A DNA stretch of 6,376 bases from Candidatus Bathyarchaeota archaeon (GCA_023488835.1 JAMDCS010000135.1:1-6376), one strand, 5' to 3'; shown: positions 1-5,932, counted from the first letter of the stretch. Program-made: numbers and translations. The notes: generated by a model not told the origin, from the sequence alone.

Positions 1-124
1 GCGGTACATGCCTTGTTTTTACCGCAATTTCTTGAATTGAAAGATCCTGACGAGTCTCTTTGCTCAATAACCCTATTATTGTTCTCTCGATTTCTTCGCT
101 GTCGTTTAATGTGATGTTGTGCAT
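1..124 (-). CDS. N-terminus of a helix-turn-helix protein, cut by the window edge
   Basis: An open frame runs leftward from an ATG at 124-122 to the window edge without a stop, giving 41 residues that begin MHNITLNDSEEIERTIIGLL. The part DLSIQEIAVKTRHVP has the spacing of the first two helices of a DNA-binding helix-turn-helix (acidic/hydrophobic helix, then SIQEIAxKT, turn, next helix), so a small transcriptional regulator is likely. The rest lies outside the window. Support for the start: a TATA-like box TTTATTAG on the minus strand at 157-150 sits about 29 bases before the ATG, which fits a leaderless archaeal transcript; no Shine-Dalgarno sequence is seen. The gene is divergent from the AbiE-like operon and could regulate it, which is inference. 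Too little is visible to name a family. Confidence 0.55.
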   Translation of the reverse strand, partial: MHNITLNDSEEIERTIIGLLSKETRQDLSIQEIAVKTRHVP

Positions 125-149
125 TGATAAACAACAACGTAAAACAATA

Positions 150-157
150 CTAATAAA
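150..157 (-). promoter_or_regulatory. Putative TATA box of the leftward helix-turn-helix gene
   Basis: TTTATTAG read on the minus strand. Its centre is about 29 bases upstream of the ATG at 124, which puts the expected start point (26-27 bases downstream of the centre) within a few bases of that ATG. The TTAAT just upstream loosely resembles a B recognition element. Confidence 0.4.
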
Positions 158-185
158 CATTAAGTTTCCGGGGGAGGCAACGCTC

Positions 186-207
186 GAGGTACAAAGGCAT
201 GTACCGC
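186..207. repeat. GGTAC/GTACC dyad in the divergent intergenic region
   Basis: GGTAC at 188-192 and GTACC at 201-205 form an inverted repeat with an 8-base spacer. The 14 bases 194-207 (AAGGCATGTACCGC) are an exact reverse complement of 1-14. The copy at the left edge has its own dyad, GCGGTA at 1-6 and TACCGC at 20-25. The site lies between the two divergent promoters, a natural place for an operator bound by one of the flanking winged-helix proteins. Alternatively the pair is a remnant of an inverted duplication or of element ends. Confidence 0.4.
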
Positions 208-255
208 CAAAACAGCTATTATTTATCCTACTGATGTTTGTCGAGTTTCATATTA

Positions 256-271
256 GTAAAATGCTTATATA
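256..271 (+). promoter_or_regulatory. Archaeal promoter (BRE + TATA box) of the AbiE-like operon
   Basis: CTTATATA at 264-271 is a good archaeal TATA box. GTAAAA at 256-261 fits the BRE pattern RNWAAW, two bases upstream of the box. The box centre is about 27 bases before the ATG at 295, so transcription should begin at or within a base or two of the start codon, giving a leaderless mRNA. This agrees with the lack of a ribosome binding site before 295. Confidence 0.65.
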
Positions 272-294
272 TTATTTTACTCTAATGAAATAAT

Positions 295-1236
295 ATGAAA
301 AGTTGCGCTCCAGAATATGCCTTTAACAAAACAGAATTACGGTTACTTAGAGAGCTCGCCAAGCGCAAGCAATCTCTCATGCAGATAAAAAAGGTGCTTC
401 AATTAAAACCAGCATTCCTCTCGCGCAATTTGAAAAAGCTACAGCAGAAAGGAATTATCCAAACCGCTGCCGAAGGAAACCAAAAAACCGCATATTTTAG
501 CGAAACTAAGCATGCTTCTCTTCTCAGGGAACTGTTGTTATCCTACGACTATATGGACTGGGAAAACATACTTAGCGGAAAATCTATCGAAATCCTTTTC
601 CAAACCCTTGACGATGGGGATTTATCAAACTTTTCAGGAGCTACGCTCTGGCGCTATCTCAAAGAACTAAAAGCAAGAGGGATAATCACAGAGACTCCGA
701 AAGGATACCAAATCAACACTCGATTCTCCATGATAGGGGATTTCCTAAGAGAATATGCGAGATACTTCGTTAACAAGATTTCCAAGGCTCTCTCTGAAAA
801 CTCTGTTATACTCTGGCAAAGGAATATGGAGTTTATAGTTCGAGCGCCTAATTCCGCAAAAGCGCCATCGGGAGATTTCCATAAAACCGCAACCTCAATT
901 TTCGCTGACTATAATCTGCCGCTTTTTTCAGAATTTGACGTTTACTTCTATTCAACCAAAAAAGAGACAATCAAACCTGAGGATGCTATTCTGCATACGC
1001 TGCTGATTGAGCCGGGCAACGTACGATACTCAACGTACTCTCTGTTGCTACTTAAAAAAACCGAAAAACAAATAGACAAAACATATCTAATAAGGGAAGC
1101 CGAACACATTGGGCTTGAAACCCAGATAGAAAGTATGCTTGAATTTCTGCAAACCCACATACGCCCCGAAGGGCAGCCGCTACCTACATGGAGCGACTTT
1201 GCCGAGAAAGCCCGTGATTACGGAGTGATGGCTTAA
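295..1236 (+). CDS. Double winged-helix protein, AbiEi-like antitoxin/regulator candidate
   Basis: Protein of 313 residues. Residues about 8-70 form a winged helix (NKTELRLLRELAKRK, then an LSRNLKKLQQKGII recognition helix and a wing). Residues about 95-145 form a second one (SGATLWRYLKELKARGII plus wing). The C-terminal part (about 205-285) carries EDAILHTLLI, RYSTYSLLLL, a D-x3-L-x3-A helix and MLEFLQ, a pattern seen in AbiEi-type proteins that pair with nucleotidyltransferases. In the AbiE family the first protein binds the operon promoter and counteracts the second. The start at 295 is supported by the TATA box at 264-271 (leaderless). Its stop overlaps the next start (TAATG), and GGAGTGAT at 1222-1229 within its end serves as the next gene's ribosome binding site, so the two are translationally coupled. 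Assignment to the AbiEi group is by motif and context, not by search; a plain transcriptional regulator is the alternative. Confidence 0.7.
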   Translation: MKSCAPEYAFNKTELRLLRELAKRKQSLMQIKKVLQLKPAFLSRNLKKLQQKGIIQTAAEGNQKTAYFSETKHASLLRELLLSYDYMDWENILSGKSIEILFQTLDDGDLSNFSGATLWRYLKELKARGIITETPKGYQINTRFSMIGDFLREYARYFVNKISKALSENSVILWQRNMEFIVRAPNSAKAPSGDFHKTATSIFADYNLPLFSEFDVYFYSTKKETIKPEDAILHTLLIEPGNVRYSTYSLLLLKKTEKQIDKTYLIREAEHIGLETQIESMLEFLQTHIRPEGQPLPTWSDFAEKARDYGVMA

Positions 1237-2066
1237 TGGCTCAAAGACGCTCATTTGATAGAGACTATCTTAAACAAGAATTCGACAAGTTAGACAGCAC
1301 AGCCAAAAAGGGCATTGTACTCTATTTGATCGGCGGCGGCGCCATGGCCTTCTATGGTCTGAAGGTTGCAACCAAAGACATAGACATCATACTCACAGAC
1401 CAAGAAGACCTAAACAGCTTACAAGCGGCGTTAGGCTCCATCGATTACAAAGAGCCAAATCCCATAGTCATCACAAGGCCCTACAACGAGATGCAAACCA
1501 GCGCCATACTGGAAAACAAAGACGGGTTCCGATGGGACCTATTTCTAACCAAAGTCTGCGGCAAACTAACCCTTTCAGCCCAGATGCAGAAAAGAGCAAC
1601 CTCACTCTACCAAGGCAACAAGCTAAAGGTGCTTATCGCCTCAAAAGAAGACCTTTTCCTATTCAAAGCAATCACCACAAGAGACGCAGACTTGGATGAT
1701 ACACGAATACTCGCCCAATCAGGTCTCAACTGGGAAACTATAACTCAAGAATGCAAAAAACAATCTGAACAAACTGGCGTATGCTGGGAAGACGCGCTAT
1801 CGCAAAACCTACAGGACCTTAAAGCAAAATATGGCATTGAAGCCCCCATCGAAAAAGCCTTAAGAAAAACAGCCGAGGGAAAAATTATCGAGACAACGCT
1901 ACTTAGTCAAATAGAAAAGGGAAACGATACGGCTAGCGGGATCGCCAAAGCTACCGGTGAATCCCCGAATTTTATTAGAGTAGAGCTCCAGAAATTAGCA
2001 ATCAAAGGAATGGTTGAAATCGATAAATCGGGTAAACCGCATAAATTTCGATTAAGCAAAAGCTAA
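1236..2066 (+). CDS. Nucleotidyltransferase-fold protein with C-terminal winged helix, AbiEii-like toxin candidate
   Basis: Protein of 276 residues. The nucleotidyltransferase signature is clear: IGGGAMAFYG at 32-41 followed by TKDIDIIL at 46-53, i.e. the GG motif and the metal-binding D48/D50 pair. D101 in FRWDLFL is a likely third carboxylate. The SKEDLFLFKAI helix and the following DLDD segment are typical of AbiEii/DUF6036-type nucleotidyltransferases, which in characterised members act as toxins by modifying RNA or other acceptors with nucleotides. Residues about 212-276 add a winged helix (IIETTLLSQIEKG, GIAKATGESPNFIRVELQKL, GMVEIDKSG...FRL), which is unusual for the minimal toxin and suggests its own DNA contact. 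The ATG at 1236 overlaps the previous stop by one base and has GGAGTGAT six bases upstream. It forms an operon with the upstream winged-helix gene. The fold is secure; the toxin role is inferred from the pairing. Confidence 0.8.
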   Translation: MAQRRSFDRDYLKQEFDKLDSTAKKGIVLYLIGGGAMAFYGLKVATKDIDIILTDQEDLNSLQAALGSIDYKEPNPIVITRPYNEMQTSAILENKDGFRWDLFLTKVCGKLTLSAQMQKRATSLYQGNKLKVLIASKEDLFLFKAITTRDADLDDTRILAQSGLNWETITQECKKQSEQTGVCWEDALSQNLQDLKAKYGIEAPIEKALRKTAEGKIIETTLLSQIEKGNDTASGIAKATGESPNFIRVELQKLAIKGMVEIDKSGKPHKFRLSKS

Positions 2067-2123
2067 GCCCAAAACATAGCGCTCCCTGACACAACTGGGA
2101 CAAAGAAAAGGTTGAGTTTTTCC
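2067..2123. terminator. Convergent intergenic spacer with T-runs on both strands
   Basis: The AbiE-like operon and the nuclease operon converge here with only 57 bases between stops. The + strand has TTTTT at 2117-2121 and the - strand reads CCTTTTCTTTG over 2110-2100. Archaeal RNA polymerase stops at such T-runs without needing a hairpin, so this spacer probably terminates both transcripts. No strong stem-loop is visible. Confidence 0.4.
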
Positions 2124-3401
2124 TTACTGTTTGCTTTGCCTTTCATTGCCAACCTCATCTTCGGTCGACTGTGCTTCAAGCGGTAAGGGTATAGGCTCTT
2201 CAAAGGCTTTGCTAAATTCCTCTGCAACAGCCTTGTTAATTCTATCTGCAACAGAATTTAGAAAAACTAACAATTCATCTATGTCTCCGCTTACCAAGGC
2301 ATAGTTGACAGGAAGCGGCGAGTTACCAAGCTGAATCTTAAGGGCGCTATTCATCCTTTCAAGGTTTTCTTTTGGTAGATTGGTTACTACTGCAATATCT
2401 GTAATGCCGACTTTAACGTATTTGCGCATCTGGCTAAGAAGATTAGATGCTATACTATTAGCTCGTTGCTCAGTCATAGGAGCCACTGGCACTTCTGCAA
2501 GTTTACATTCGATTCCAAATTTCAGCTTTGGAATTCGAACGTCAATCTCAACCTTGGAATTTTCTTCATCATCGAGCAATATCTGTTCGAGTGGGTAGAT
2601 GCCAATATCGCCACCAACGAAAGCAGATAGCGATAACTTTTGTCTCAAAAACGCAGAGATAAACAGCGGCAGGTCTTCGTTCCTTGATTTAATGCTGCCG
2701 AGTTGGTCTTTGAAAAGATAGAGCGTTGTTACTACTACGGAATTACCGCATCTTGGACAGGTCTTTCTCATGCTTGGATATTTGGAGATGGTAAGTTCAT
2801 AGTTTAGGCATTCGGGGCAGAGGCTGACTTGAAGCTTCGGCTCAATGAGTTCAAGTCTCCGAAGGTCATCCAGCATTAACTCATAGTCTTGGTCGGATAT
2901 GCCCGATATAATTTGATTCTTGCGGAATTTCCCAAGAGTAGTTATTAGCCAAACAGCCGCAAGGTCACTAAACTTGAATGCACCTTCGACAACCATGCCG
3001 GTTATTGTATTGCTTGCTTTTTCCAGCGTCGGAAGAAAAGCTGTAACCACCGCCGCCTTCGCCAATACATCTGAACCAGCCCCATTTTCTACATTCATGG
3101 ACTTGAATTTCTTCAGTTCTACCATTATGTTGGGAGCAAAGCTTTTGACAGCATCGGTTAGCAACGGAATAATATTGGCATTCCCTTTGGCGTTAAGAAG
3201 CTCGATTGCTTTTTGTATGTTCTCTATTGAGCCTACCTGACTGATGAGGCAGGGAGTTTTGAAATTCTCGGCAGCAACAAGCACAGTCCCATTTATCATT
3301 AGGATATTTAGAGCATGTTTCCAAGAGCTAGTGTTCGCAGCATCCAATAGAGGGCTAAGATAAACTTCGGATGATGAAGCTTCATGTTGTGTTGTCGGCA
3401 T
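2124..3401 (-). CDS. Predicted PD-(D/E)xK nuclease with zinc ribbon
   Basis: Protein of 425 residues. Residues 1-135 are mainly helical and unrecognised. Residues about 140-190 (FKFSDLAAVWLITTL...DYELMLDDLRRLELIEP) look like a winged helix. A zinc ribbon follows with C195/C198 and C215/C218 (CPEC, CPRC). The catalytic region is about 255-345: VEIDVRIP at 284-291 and GIECKL at 296-301 give the D287...E298-x-K300 signature of the restriction-endonuclease fold, with TDIAVVTN at 334-341 as the next core strand. About 40 C-terminal residues are acidic and probably disordered. The protein therefore probably cleaves DNA (or RNA) in the cytoplasm with metal. The start ATG has GGAGG at 3415-3411, nine bases upstream and inside the preceding gene, whose stop is three bases away, so translation is coupled. 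No methyltransferase or helicase is adjacent, so it is not an obvious classical restriction enzyme. The fold call is good; the biological role is unknown. Confidence 0.75.
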   Translation of the reverse strand: MPTTQHEASSSEVYLSPLLDAANTSSWKHALNILMINGTVLVAAENFKTPCLISQVGSIENIQKAIELLNAKGNANIIPLLTDAVKSFAPNIMVELKKFKSMNVENGAGSDVLAKAAVVTAFLPTLEKASNTITGMVVEGAFKFSDLAAVWLITTLGKFRKNQIISGISDQDYELMLDDLRRLELIEPKLQVSLCPECLNYELTISKYPSMRKTCPRCGNSVVVTTLYLFKDQLGSIKSRNEDLPLFISAFLRQKLSLSAFVGGDIGIYPLEQILLDDEENSKVEIDVRIPKLKFGIECKLAEVPVAPMTEQRANSIASNLLSQMRKYVKVGITDIAVVTNLPKENLERMNSALKIQLGNSPLPVNYALVSGDIDELLVFLNSVADRINKAVAEEFSKAFEEPIPLPLEAQSTEDEVGNERQSKQ

Positions 3402-3404
3402 AAC

Positions 3405-3899
3405 TCAGAACCTCCAATAATAACGAATAAACCAATCTGCGATTTGGATGAATATTAAGATGACCAGAGAGTATGCCGCTATCTTCACAGAGCTTGCTTG
3501 GCTTACTTCTTCATTAGTTCTTGCCCTTTGGAAAGCAAAAAGCTGACCTTTTCTCAGCCGTCTTCCATCAGGCAGATAAAGTTCTATTGTCCCACCATTA
3601 CTCGCCTGGAAGGTATCATCGGCGGAAATATAAGTTGAACACCCGGCAATGGCTCTCATGTCATTGAAGCTTTTTTCCATTGTACCATTAGGCTGAAGAG
3701 ATCCGAGGGCAATAGGGTGAGAGACGGCGCCTACGTTTTCAGGAAGATTAACTATTATCAGGATATTGCCGCCTGGAAAAACATTTGTGCCATTATTCTT
3801 GATTTTATAAGTTACCGTAAAAATTTTATCTTCAACTACTTTGTCAGGAAGAACCGCTTCTATGTTAAGTTTGTATATTTGCTGTTGCCCGCTCACCAA
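3405..3899 (-). CDS. Tail-anchored beta-sandwich (CARDB/Ig-like) protein, partner of the nuclease
   Basis: Protein of up to 164 residues. Residues about 10-105 alternate hydrophobic and polar in beta fashion with the KIKNNGTNVFPGG and LPxN...GSLQPNGT turns common in CARDB/DUF11-type Ig-like domains. Residues about 138-157 (KIAAYSLVILIFIQIADWFI) form one membrane helix, followed by a short RYYWRF tail. There is no N-terminal signal peptide, so a C-terminal tail anchor with the domain on the cytoplasmic side is likely but not certain. The start is TTG at 3899 or GTG at 3896; GAGGGGAT (3909-3902) is the ribosome binding site for either, and an in-frame stop at 3914 excludes anything longer. The gene ends three bases before the nuclease gene and contains its ribosome binding site. 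It may recruit or restrain the nuclease at the membrane; that is inference. No family name is certain. Confidence 0.7.
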   Translation of the reverse strand: MVSGQQQIYKLNIEAVLPDKVVEDKIFTVTYKIKNNGTNVFPGGNILIIVNLPENVGAVSHPIALGSLQPNGTMEKSFNDMRAIAGCSTYISADDTFQASNGGTIELYLPDGRRLRKGQLFAFQRARTNEEVSQASSVKIAAYSLVILIFIQIADWFIRYYWRF

Positions 3900-3911
3900 G
3901 AATCCCCTCGC

Positions 3912-4309
3912 TTAACCCTTATGCTGTTTCCCTTGATAGAATTTACGGTAGTAACTAAGGGCTGTCAGTATAACTGCTTTCGAATTGGCATCTTGGCAAA
4001 TCTTGCCTATTGCGCTTAGGAGTTAGTTTGAGTGACCGCTGGATTTATACTTCAAATGGGTTATTGTCGCTTTGACTGCGCTTCTTTTTTGTGTTTGAAC
4101 AGCTTTTTCAGGTGTTATCATACCAAAATGCACACTCAATGTTTTCTGCTTCATTAATACAGGGCAAAATTGACTGTGGGTAACCAAGACCAAGCAACAG
4201 CAGGAAAGCGACATGTGAAAAGCATGGACTTTTTCCATTCCCCAAGCATAGCGCAAAAATTACTTTTGAACAGGTTTTTACTGCCATTTAGCGCATATTA
4301 AGAGTAAAA
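3912..4309. other. Gene-poor spacer of about 400 bases
   Basis: No convincing gene is seen. A leftward frame at 4256-4023 (TTG start, or ATG at 4238) would give 71-77 residues with a CCCLVLV stretch and a lysine/threonine-rich tail. It lacks a well-placed ribosome binding site and has no recognisable domain, so I leave it as doubtful. Near the right end the minus strand has TTTTAC just after the stop of the helix-turn-helix gene (stop at 4312-4310) and TTTTTG near 4259-4254, which could end that transcript. The left end holds the promoter and ribosome binding site of the membrane-protein gene. A small GGCAA/TTGCC hairpin lies near 3995-4007. Confidence 0.4.
3968..3975 (-). promoter_or_regulatory. 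Possible TATA box of the nuclease operon
   Basis: The minus strand reads AGTTATAC here, with CGAAAG a few bases upstream as a weak BRE. The expected start point is near 3944, giving a leader of about 45 bases that includes the GAGGGGAT ribosome binding site. It is the best TATA-like element in the 100 bases before the gene, but not a perfect one. Confidence 0.3.
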
Positions 4310-5281
4310 TTATCGGACATAGCTGTTTGCTTCGTTTCCGAGCTTGCTGGTTTTGCCATTTTCGCCCGCTAAACCCAATGATTCGGTAAGTAAACCAACC
4401 AGCTTCTCGTTAACTGTAACCAAACCATTAACCGTCTGAACCAGTGTTTCGACTTTTTGGGCTAATTGTACAAAAAGCTCTGGGCTTTGCACAGCTGCTA
4501 CTGCTAGTTCTTTTCGGTTGTATTCAAAATGTCGTTTTCGATCGGGCGGACTGTTGTCCAGTCCGCCAGTCGCGCCCTTTGCCATGTGTAGCTTAAAGGT
4601 TCCAGCACCATTGAGTTCCTCAGCTTCTGGTGTAAAAACTTCCCAAACAGGATCATGCAAAGGCACCCCTCCCTCACTAAGAATCATGCCAAAACGCTGC
4701 ATCAACTCCAAGCGAACCCGGCCAACAATCTGCCCTGCTGTAACGAGCAACTGGTCGGCATCGAAGTCCCGAAGCTTTCCAGGATGAATAATGATGTGCC
4801 GAGAAGTTTTAACCACCCGAACGTCCCCAAGTTTTAAGCCAAGCTTAACCCAGTTGCGAGGTTGCCCAAGCTTTCGCCAATCGATCGGGTGCTGCCTGTC
4901 TTCTTCCTTGAGAATCAGAAACTTGACGGCATGGTCCTCCAGAACATGCACTGCCCCCAGCAAAGCACCGCTCTCACCCGTAGTGACATCGGTTGAACTC
5001 GCAAGAAGTTTAGCTCCAAAAGGCGTAAGTTCATAGTACTTTACTATCCCGTCGGTCTGCAACTGTAAGGCGCCAACTTTTATGGAGTGGTCTTTCCAAT
5101 GGGAAACCAGGCTCTTTGAGCAGCCCAATATCTTGGCGGCGTCGCTTGCGGTGCAGTCAGGCGTACCTAAGATGCGAAGTATCTTTAGGCCTCGCTGTGA
5201 GAACCCTAAGAGTTTAATTTTGCCCTTGAACTGTTGAACTGGTTTACGTGACTTGGGTTCAACGGTTCGATCAGCGGCCAC
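4310..5281 (-). CDS. Helix-turn-helix DNA-binding protein with coiled-coil tail
   Basis: Protein of 323 residues. After a basic N-terminus (KSRKPVQQFKGKIK), residues about 27-95 form a winged helix: SQRGLKILRIL, CTASDAAKILGCSKSLVSHW as the helix-turn-helix, and GIVKYYELTPFGAKLL as the wing. The middle region (about 110-215) contains HAVKFLIL, NWVKLGLKLGDVRVVKTSRHIIIHPGKL and a conserved-looking FG...EGG segment. DNSPPDRKRHFEY lies at 242-254, and residues about 268-302 (ELFVQLAQKVETLVQTVNGLVTVNEKLVGLL) should form a coiled coil for oligomerisation. I believe this type of protein recurs in archaeal mobile regions, but I cannot name the family. A regulator or plasmid/virus replication or partition DNA-binder is possible. 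Start: GTG at 5281 with GGAG at 5293-5290, eight bases upstream; an in-frame stop lies at 5317-5315. Base composition looks richer in G+C than the AbiE-like genes, hinting at a different origin. It is last in the leftward cluster. Confidence 0.7.
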   Translation of the reverse strand: MAADRTVEPKSRKPVQQFKGKIKLLGFSQRGLKILRILGTPDCTASDAAKILGCSKSLVSHWKDHSIKVGALQLQTDGIVKYYELTPFGAKLLASSTDVTTGESGALLGAVHVLEDHAVKFLILKEEDRQHPIDWRKLGQPRNWVKLGLKLGDVRVVKTSRHIIIHPGKLRDFDADQLLVTAGQIVGRVRLELMQRFGMILSEGGVPLHDPVWEVFTPEAEELNGAGTFKLHMAKGATGGLDNSPPDRKRHFEYNRKELAVAAVQSPELFVQLAQKVETLVQTVNGLVTVNEKLVGLLTESLGLAGENGKTSKLGNEANSYVR

Positions 5282-5292
5282 AAAAACAACTC

Positions 5293-5478
5293 CTAAATGA
5301 GAGGCTCCAGCCGGTTAACTGAGTGCTTATCTCTCAAAGTAGACTTACAGCAACCACACCAAGAAACGCAGTTTAAGCAGAATTCTTTAAACGTTGTTAT
5401 GGTGCTAGAGCCTCCGCTGAAAGATACTTTACCAAAACAGGCGAAGCATTCTCTAAGCCCCGAAAGACTTTCATGCAA
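5293..5478 (-). pseudogene. Cysteine-rich frame, probably the frameshifted C-terminus of the 64-residue gene
   Basis: The frame contains ECFACFGKVSF and FCLNCVSWCGCC, a set of paired cysteines (CxxC, CxxC, CxxCC) typical of a small zinc-binding module. Its only upstream start is a TTG directly after a TAA stop, with no ribosome binding site, so it is unlikely to be translated alone. It overlaps the preceding gene in the -1 frame. One extra G in the GGGG run near 5456-5459 would join the two into a 99-residue protein reading ...MKVFRGLRECFACF.... The TAG stop at 5295-5293 shares its last G with the GGAG ribosome binding site of the next gene, so it sits in the operon exactly where a real gene end should be. 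It could instead be reached by programmed slippage, or arise from an assembly error. Confidence 0.45.
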
Positions 5479-5591
5479 TTAAACGAGTTAACTTCAACTG
5501 TGCCGATATGGAGTTTGCCGCGGTATAACCAAACGTAAAGTTGACCGTCGTTCCCACGGCGATAAACAACACTCAAGGAGTCGTCTTTCAA
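5397..5591 (-). CDS. Small protein of 64 residues, TTG start, unknown function
   Basis: The frame begins with TTG at 5591 and has a textbook ribosome binding site, AAGGAGGT at 5605-5598, six bases upstream; this argues strongly that it is translated. The product is beta-rich (SVVYRRGNDGQLYVWLYRGKLHIGTVEVNSFNCMKVF), then ends as ENASPVLVKYLSAEALAP. No domain is recognised. The overlapping frame downstream carries zinc-binding cysteines, and the two probably made one protein (see the 5293-5478 entry). In that case the last 19 residues here would be out-of-frame sequence. It follows the zinc-ribbon gene by 40 bases that include a T-rich stretch, and it precedes the helix-turn-helix gene. Confidence 0.6.
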   Translation of the reverse strand: MKDDSLSVVYRRGNDGQLYVWLYRGKLHIGTVEVNSFNCMKVFRGLENASPVLVKYLSAEALAP

Positions 5592-5597
5592 TCAGAA

Positions 5598-5605
5598 ACC
5601 TCCTT
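5598..5605 (-). promoter_or_regulatory. Strong ribosome binding site selecting a TTG start
   Basis: AAGGAGGT on the minus strand lies six bases before TTG at 5591. It matches the complement of the 16S 3' end over GGAGGT and decides the start of the 64-residue gene. No ATG or GTG is placed near it. Confidence 0.6.
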
Positions 5606-5622
5606 GAAAAAAGAAAGAAAAG
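5606..5622 (-). terminator. T-rich tract after the zinc-ribbon gene
   Basis: The minus strand reads TTTTCTTTCTTTTTTC ten bases after the TAG stop (5634-5632) of the zinc-ribbon gene. A pyrimidine-rich tract of this kind can slow or stop archaeal RNA polymerase. Because the next ribosome binding site follows directly, it may only attenuate the transcript rather than end it. Confidence 0.3.
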
Positions 5623-5631
5623 GATTAGTTG

Positions 5632-5835
5632 CTAGCGCTCCAAAAAATTCTTGCCGCAGGCTCTGCAATAATACCGCTGAACACCGACCCAATGAGGCAG
5701 ACCAGACTTTCCATTTCTCCAAGTTCTCCGGCTGCCGCATATCGGACATTTGACTTTCTTTTTGGAAATACCGTTTAGAAAGTCCTCTGACAGAAACTTG
5801 CCGCAATGAGGACAGGTGATAGGCTTTCGAGTCAT
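5632..5835 (-). CDS. Small zinc-ribbon protein, like the N-terminus of an archaeal transposase/integrase
   Basis: Protein of 67 residues. C8/C11 (CPHCGKFL), C30/C33 (CPICGS) and C57/C60 (CRACGKNF) give three CxxC knuckles. The stretch KVKCPICGSRRTWRNGK ... VQRYYCRACGKNFLER has the form CPxCGS-x-G-x(n)-QRYxCxxCGxxF, common at the N-terminus of IS1-type transposases and some archaeal tyrosine recombinases, where it binds element DNA. Here the frame stops right after the ribbon, so any catalytic domain is missing; it may be a truncated recombinase or a small stand-alone DNA-binding protein. The start ATG at 5835 has GGAGATGA from 5848, nine bases after GGAG; another ATG at 5844 touches the GGAG and is less likely. 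Longer upstream versions would run antisense through the tRNA-like sequence and are artefacts. A TTTTTTAG tract near 5886-5879 is a possible TATA box. Confidence 0.6.
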   Translation of the reverse strand: MTRKPITCPHCGKFLSEDFLNGISKKKVKCPICGSRRTWRNGKSGLPHWVGVQRYYCRACGKNFLER

Positions 5836-5932
5836 GTTTCTCATCTCCTGCCAAACCTGCGCTTGATCGGAGACCCCTAAAAAAGAAAAAGGGAGGGAAG
5901 CTGCAGAGAAACTGAGACGTAAATTGGGACCC

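Noticed and set aside
60..293. Rightward 77-residue frame before the AbiE-like operon
   Set aside because: It covers the divergent promoter region and overlaps the start of the leftward helix-turn-helix gene. It has no ribosome binding site, and its content (for example LLFILLMFVEF) follows AT-rich promoter DNA.
2920..3240. Rightward 106-residue frame antisense to the nuclease gene
   Set aside because: It is a shadow of the nuclease coding frame, with no promoter, ribosome binding site or domain.
4023..4256. Leftward 77-residue frame in the gene-poor spacer
   Set aside because: TTG start without a well-placed ribosome binding site, unusual composition (CCCLVLV, many H and T), no domain. It might be a decayed gene, but I cannot support it.
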